From: Veillonellaceae bacterium
GTDB taxonomy: Bacteria; Bacillota; Negativicutes; JAAYSF01
Direction of reading: 5' to 3'
DNA: 64,000 nt
Assembly: GCA_012523975.1 (NCBI GenBank)
Contig: JAAYSF010000017.1
Coordinates: forward strand, 71,302-135,301
Shown: one piece after another, positions 60,274 to 64,000 of the stretch
Position numbering within the stretch: position 1 is the stretch's first letter
How the letters are laid out: the number at the start of each line of letters is the position of its first letter
Notes under the pieces: model-generated
What the model was told of the DNA's origin: nothing
The model's database searches: none
The model's input: only the letters and a program-made list of their open reading frames with translations
Made by a program: the position numbers and the translations under genes

Positions 60274-61935
60274 CTACTTGCTATTGATTATACCCTCAGC
60301 AATCTCCCGGAAAATCGGCGCTGCAATGTCACCGCCAGACATTCCCGCTTCCACGAAAACCACTATCGCATACTGCGGATTATCGAGAGGTACATATCCA
60401 GCAAACCAAGCATGGTTGACGCCTTGGCCGTTTTTATCAATATGTCCGGTTTCAGCCGATCCCGTTTTTCCTGCCGAACCAACATTTTGCACATAGGCGG
60501 CCTGACCCGTACCGTATTTAGTAACAGCAGCCATCATCTTCCTAAGTTCCAATGCTGTGCTTCTCGATAATACCCGAACGCCACGCGATGCGCGGTAGGT
60601 ATTGACAATTGTACCATCCTGCCGGGTCAGCTTGCTAACGACATAAGGATCTACCTTTATTCCGTCATTAGCAATTGTAGCAACAAGAGACACAATTTGT
60701 AATGGTGTAGCCTCAAAAGCGCCTTGGCCAATTGAAAAATTAGCTAACTCGCCGGGATAAATGCTATCCGTATCAGGCAAATTACCATCTGCCTCGCCGT
60801 CAAACTCCAATTTTGTATGATGTCCAAATCCTAACTTTTCAGCAATACTCACTAATTTCTCGGCACCAATTTTTAGACCGACTTCAATAAATATTGGGTT
60901 GCTTGAATATGCCATGGCCTCCGCAAAAGTTATATGACCTCGACCGCCCCGTTCAAAATCCCAACCTTTAAACCTCAGATTGCTAACCTCAATATACCCA
61001 GGGTCAAAAAACTTGTCAGAAGGCTTAACAATTTCGTTTTCCAATGCCGCTGCAGCAACTACCAGTTTAAAAACTGAGCCTGGTTGATAAGCAGCTACAG
61101 CGCGGTTTAACAAGGGAGCAGAATCCTCATTTAAATAATCCTCAATTCGATTAGCATTAAAGTTAGGACGTGAGGCCATAGCTAGAATTTCGCCAGTAGA
61201 TGGACGCATGACAATTATTGCCCCCTTTCCGACTCCCTTGTCCATAACCCGCTCGACGATTAGCTGAATTCGCGAATCTACAGTTAGGACAATATTATGT
61301 GGGCCTAAACCATCACTTAAACGTAATCTCTTATAACCCAAACCAGGGATGATTTGTTGTGTAGCATCAACTAAAGCAGCTGCATATTCTGGCTCGTTAC
61401 CCCGCAACAATTCATCGTATAAACCCTCAATACCGCTTACACCACGATTATCTGCAGTATTTATATATCCGGTAAGATGTGATGCCAATGACCCATAACC
61501 GTAACGCATCCTTTCGGCAACAGCAATTATTCCAGGAATCTTTGCTTCATTAATTTTATTCGCTGTATCCAAATCAATATCAGTCTTTAACTTAAATGGC
61601 CGCTCATCTTTTTCAACTTTATGAAGCAGGCTTTCTCCAGATTCATTGATTAAATCTGTCAGTATTTCCGCAGCCTTTACTTTATTTTCAAGCTGAGACG
61701 GAAAAACCACAATACTGAATCGTTGAGCGGTATTAGTCAGGGGTATGCCGTTTCTATCTACGATTGCACCCCGTGCTACTTCAACCGGCACCTCTTGTAC
61801 ACGACCGCTAAGACCTTCTATCGCAAGTTTTGAGTTGTTAACAATTTGCAAATAAAACAATCTGCTCATTAGCAAACAGCCTATTATCGCAAAAAAAATA
61901 ATAAGTTTAAAAATCCTTGAAATAACTAATGCCAT
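60274..61935 (-). CDS. Class B penicillin-binding protein (transpeptidase)
   Basis: This 553-residue protein cross-links peptidoglycan. It has a membrane anchor (about 7-28), the PBP dimerisation domain (VEVARGAIVDRNGIPLT), the transpeptidase SxxK (Ser287, Lys290 in YQPGSVFKLV), SxN in AYSSNPIF and KTG in SAGKTGSAETGH. There is no PASTA domain, so it is not a typical SpoVD; PbpI or PBP2 of FtsI type are possible. The start codon lies in a 36-base hairpin. Confidence 0.9.
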   Translation of the reverse strand: MALVISRIFKLIIFFAIIGCLLMSRLFYLQIVNNSKLAIEGLSGRVQEVPVEVARGAIVDRNGIPLTNTAQRFSIVVFPSQLENKVKAAEILTDLINESGESLLHKVEKDERPFKLKTDIDLDTANKINEAKIPGIIAVAERMRYGYGSLASHLTGYINTADNRGVSGIEGLYDELLRGNEPEYAAALVDATQQIIPGLGYKRLRLSDGLGPHNIVLTVDSRIQLIVERVMDKGVGKGAIIVMRPSTGEILAMASRPNFNANRIEDYLNEDSAPLLNRAVAAYQPGSVFKLVVAAAALENEIVKPSDKFFDPGYIEVSNLRFKGWDFERGGRGHITFAEAMAYSSNPIFIEVGLKIGAEKLVSIAEKLGFGHHTKLEFDGEADGNLPDTDSIYPGELANFSIGQGAFEATPLQIVSLVATIANDGIKVDPYVVSKLTRQDGTIVNTYRASRGVRVLSRSTALELRKMMAAVTKYGTGQAAYVQNVGSAGKTGSAETGHIDKNGQGVNHAWFAGYVPLDNPQYAIVVFVEAGMSGGDIAAPIFREIAEGIINSK

Positions 61936-61963
61936 ACAGTCACCTCAGTGATAGTATGGCATT
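61928..61963 (-). promoter_or_regulatory. Hairpin covering the ribosome site and start codon of the PBP gene
   Basis: The arms AATGCCATAC and GTATGGCATT form a perfect 10-base inverted repeat, and inside it TCAC pairs with GTGA. The loop side holds the GAGGTGA ribosome site and the right arm the ATG. Folding of the RNA would block translation; the DNA form could also bind a protein. Confidence 0.6.
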
Positions 61964-61995
61964 TCATGGCAAAATTATATACTATGGCGTTTTTT

Positions 61996-62196
61996 CTAAA
62001 TATATTCTAAAACTATGGGTAAGTTCGCTAAAATTTTTTTAACTTCATTATAAGTATCAGGAGTAACCCTAATTGCAACGATTCCTTGCTTACGGTCTAC
62101 AGTTGTCACAACACCCAAGTACTCATAGCCCTCCATAATTCTGTTAACATAATTAATAGAGGTCGGATCTAATCGCACATGAATTATATCGTTCAT
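61996..62196 (-). CDS. DUF4911 small protein
   Basis: This 66-residue protein matches DUF4911, with NDIIHVRLDPTSINYVNRIM and the strand YEYLGVVTTVDRKQGIVAIR. Function is unknown; the fold may be ferredoxin-like by strand and helix order. It overlaps the U32 gene by four bases. Confidence 0.8.
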   Translation of the reverse strand: MNDIIHVRLDPTSINYVNRIMEGYEYLGVVTTVDRKQGIVAIRVTPDTYNEVKKILANLPIVLEYI

Positions 62197-63416
62197 AATT
62201 TAGCCCTTCTGCGCAGCATGGAGAACTCCGCAACTGGCTTGTCCATCGGTATTGAAATAATTTGCTGGGGATGCGGCGCTGCGCTAATAGATTGGCCGCT
62301 CTCATCATACATCTTTTCAAGAATCTGCGTAAAGCAAGGCTTACTAGGCTGAGCAATCTCAATAATATCACCAATTTTCATATTATTTCGCTGTTCAACT
62401 ATAGCCATACCCGTACTCTCATCGTAAGCTTTAACTAAGCCAACAAAATCATGTGTTTGAGTGTAAGAAGATGAGCCGTATATTTGATCATCACTGGTAG
62501 TTTTATTAAAATAAAATCCCGTAGTATATTCGCGATGAGATACTTTATTAAGCTCCTCTAACCATTCTGGGGCTACAATAAAACTGCTAGGATTTGCAAA
62601 ATAGGCGTCTATAGCTTGCCGGTACACTTTGACTACCGTTGCCACATAATGAACACTTTTCATGCGGCCCTCAATTTTAAAACTATCGAGTCCGCTATTA
62701 ATTAGTTGCGGTAAGTGCGGCAACAAACACAAATCTTTTGAATTTAAAAAATATGTTCCACGCTCATCTTCAAAGACCGGGAAATACTGTCCGGGGCGTT
62801 TTTCCTCAACTAAATGATACTTCCAGCGGCACGGCTGGGCACATTGGCCGCGATTTGAATCACGGCCGGTAAAATAATTGCTTAACAGACACCTTCCCGA
62901 ATACGACATACACATAGCACCATGCACAAATGCTTCTAATTCAATATTTACTTTTTGATTAATAACTTTAATATCATCAAGAGAGATTTCCCGAGCCATA
63001 ACAACTCTGCTAGCCCCAAGTTCCTGCCAACAAAGAACTGAAGACCAATTGGTATTATTTGCTTGAGTGCTTATATGCAAAGGCACATGAGGTATTAATT
63101 CTTTGGCAAATCGGTATACACCAAGATCCGCAATAATAATAGCATCAACCGCTATGCTGCCTAAAAATTTTAAATACTGCGGCAAATTTTCAAGATCTTC
63201 GTTATGAGGAAAAATATTAACTGTGACATAAAGCTTTTTATTCAAACTATGAGCAAAATTAACTGCCTGCTTCAGTTCATCATTACTGAAATTATCGCTA
63301 AACGCTCTTAATCCATAGGACTCTCCACCCACATAAACGGCATCAGCTCCATAAATAAGGGCCATTTTAAGTTTTTCAAGATTTCCTGCGGGTGCTAATA
63401 GTTCAGGTTTTTTCAA
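62193..63416 (-). CDS. trhP: U32 family protein, TrhP-like tRNA hydroxylase
   Basis: Members of the U32 family such as TrhP (YegQ, YrrN, YrrO) hydroxylate tRNA uridine 34 using prephenate. TTG 63416, eight bases after AAGGAG and inside the end of the methyltransferase gene, gives 407 residues starting LKKPELLAPAGNLEKLKMAL. The family Cys cluster is present: CMSYSGRCLLSNYFTGRDSN then RGQCAQPCRWKYHL. The 14-base overlap with trmR supports a joint role in making 5-methoxyuridine. Confidence 0.88.
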   Translation of the reverse strand: MKKPELLAPAGNLEKLKMALIYGADAVYVGGESYGLRAFSDNFSNDELKQAVNFAHSLNKKLYVTVNIFPHNEDLENLPQYLKFLGSIAVDAIIIADLGVYRFAKELIPHVPLHISTQANNTNWSSVLCWQELGASRVVMAREISLDDIKVINQKVNIELEAFVHGAMCMSYSGRCLLSNYFTGRDSNRGQCAQPCRWKYHLVEEKRPGQYFPVFEDERGTYFLNSKDLCLLPHLPQLINSGLDSFKIEGRMKSVHYVATVVKVYRQAIDAYFANPSSFIVAPEWLEELNKVSHREYTTGFYFNKTTSDDQIYGSSSYTQTHDFVGLVKAYDESTGMAIVEQRNNMKIGDIIEIAQPSKPCFTQILEKMYDESGQSISAAPHPQQIISIPMDKPVAEFSMLRRRAKL

Positions 63417-64000
63417 AGACTTTCGCTCCTTGGTAAATAGAAATAGCAATACCGTCACCACTGCGATAAAGCGATGTTGAAAATCGCGAATCTTGATGAA
63501 TAAATTCTAAAAACTCTCTCAGTCTTTTAACAATTGTTCGGTACCGCCTCGGCGTTTCAATATCTCCTTCGACCATTCCACGAAACAAGACATTATCGGT
63601 AAAAATCACAGCATTATCATTTAGTTTTTCCATTACTTTTACTAGGTAGTTAAGATACTGACCTTTAGCAGCATCAATAAATACCATATCAAATTTGGTA
63701 TTCAGCGTCGAAATAACTTGATTGGCATCACCTACTACAATGTCTACCTGGTCAGAAAGGCCGGCTTGCCTAATAAACGTATCAGCTTGGGCAACTCTAT
63801 CTGGATCGATTTCAATTGATATTATTTTAGCACTGGGTGAATTGCGAGCAATTAGTAGCGTGGAATAGCCAATCGCAGTACCTATCTCGAGAACTGACGA
63901 CGGTCGATAAGTCTTTACGGTTTCGACAAGTAAATCTGCGCCTTGGCTATTAATAATCGGCACTTTGTTTTCACGGGCATAATTTTCCATATTCTTTAAC
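63403..64000 (-). CDS. trmR: O-methyltransferase, TrmR-like, 5' end beyond the window
   Basis: This is a class I SAM-dependent methyltransferase, with VLEIGTAIGYSTLLIAR, EIDPDRVAQAD, VFIDAAKGQYLNYLV and FTDNVLFRGMVEGD. TrmR (YrrM) methylates 5-hydroxyuridine 34 of tRNA. The frame remains open past an internal ATG at 63990 to the window edge, and the preceding residues (Leu-Lys-Asn) fit the family, so the start lies beyond 64000. It overlaps the U32 gene. Confidence 0.87.
   Translation of the reverse strand, partial: LKNMENYARENKVPIINSQGADLLVETVKTYRPSSVLEIGTAIGYSTLLIARNSPSAKIISIEIDPDRVAQADTFIRQAGLSDQVDIVVGDANQVISTLNTKFDMVFIDAAKGQYLNYLVKVMEKLNDNAVIFTDNVLFRGMVEGDIETPRRYRTIVKRLREFLEFIHQDSRFSTSLYRSGDGIAISIYQGAKVFEKT

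Overview
This window looks like a piece of the chromosome of an endospore-forming Firmicute. It carries spo0A, sigF with spoIIAA and spoIIAB, the complete spoIIIAA-AH set, spoIIM, spoIVB, part of the spoVA set, spmA and spmB, gerW and two sporulation-type D-Ala-D-Ala carboxypeptidase genes. The modest GC content, the gene orders and the flavoprotein and CstA neighbourhoods suggest a Sporomusa-like member of the Negativicutes, but this is inference and a related clostridial lineage cannot be excluded. Nearly every gene lies on the minus strand and reads from high to low coordinates. Only three small genes are on the plus strand (14719, 20244 and 35163). No rRNA, tRNA, CRISPR array, insertion sequence or prophage was seen, and no gap without a gene exceeds about 250 bases.

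Region by region: 1-3324 holds the start of a CstA-family transporter gene and a LytS/LytR two-component pair. 3329-6934 is plsC, cmk, aroA and aroF. 7045-9763 holds an unknown membrane protein, an HI0933-family flavoprotein behind a probable attenuator, and rluB. 9783-12046 is an uncharacterised flavin and iron-sulfur gene pair. 12168-14540 is dacB-spmA-spmB. 14719-19195 holds a small helical protein, gerW, a DUF2953 gene, scpB, scpA, trpS and a site-2 protease gene. 19331-19992 is a decayed lysA. 20244-25083 is a lipoprotein gene and an unusual spoVA cluster that lacks spoVAD and contains two extra genes. 25271-31209 is dodecin, the spoIIA operon, dacF, pdp and deoB. 31260-35997 is xerD, a yqzK-like gene, spoIIM, an endonuclease Q-like gene, nudF, a new short gene and a P-loop gene. 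36119-49343 follows the classic Firmicute order spo0A, spoIVB, recN, argR, tlyA, dxs, ispA, xseB, xseA, nusB. 49386-50582 is an Asp23 envelope module. 50809-55920 is spoIIIAH to spoIIIAA. 56054-64000 holds a CD1247-like gene, efp, pepP, aroQ, a TldD/PmbA-family gene, a class B PBP gene, DUF4911, a U32 tRNA-hydroxylase-like gene and the partial methyltransferase gene trmR.

The genes connect through sporulation. Spo0A, with a SigH-type promoter and an overlapping 0A box, sits over the SigF switch (spoIIA, also with a SigH-type promoter). Sigma-E-type promoters were found before spoIIM and, more weakly, spoIIIAA, and a sigma-G-type promoter lies before spoVAC. The housekeeping genes cover the shikimate pathway, isoprenoid precursors, NADP, lipid and nucleotide metabolism, chromosome segregation and RNA modification. 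The features least explained by known biology are the Cys-rich flavoprotein pair beside spmAB, the rebuilt spoVA operon, the attenuator-like leader before the HI0933 flavoprotein gene, a start-codon-sequestering hairpin at the PBP gene, and a 42-codon gene with a sigma-E-like promoter.
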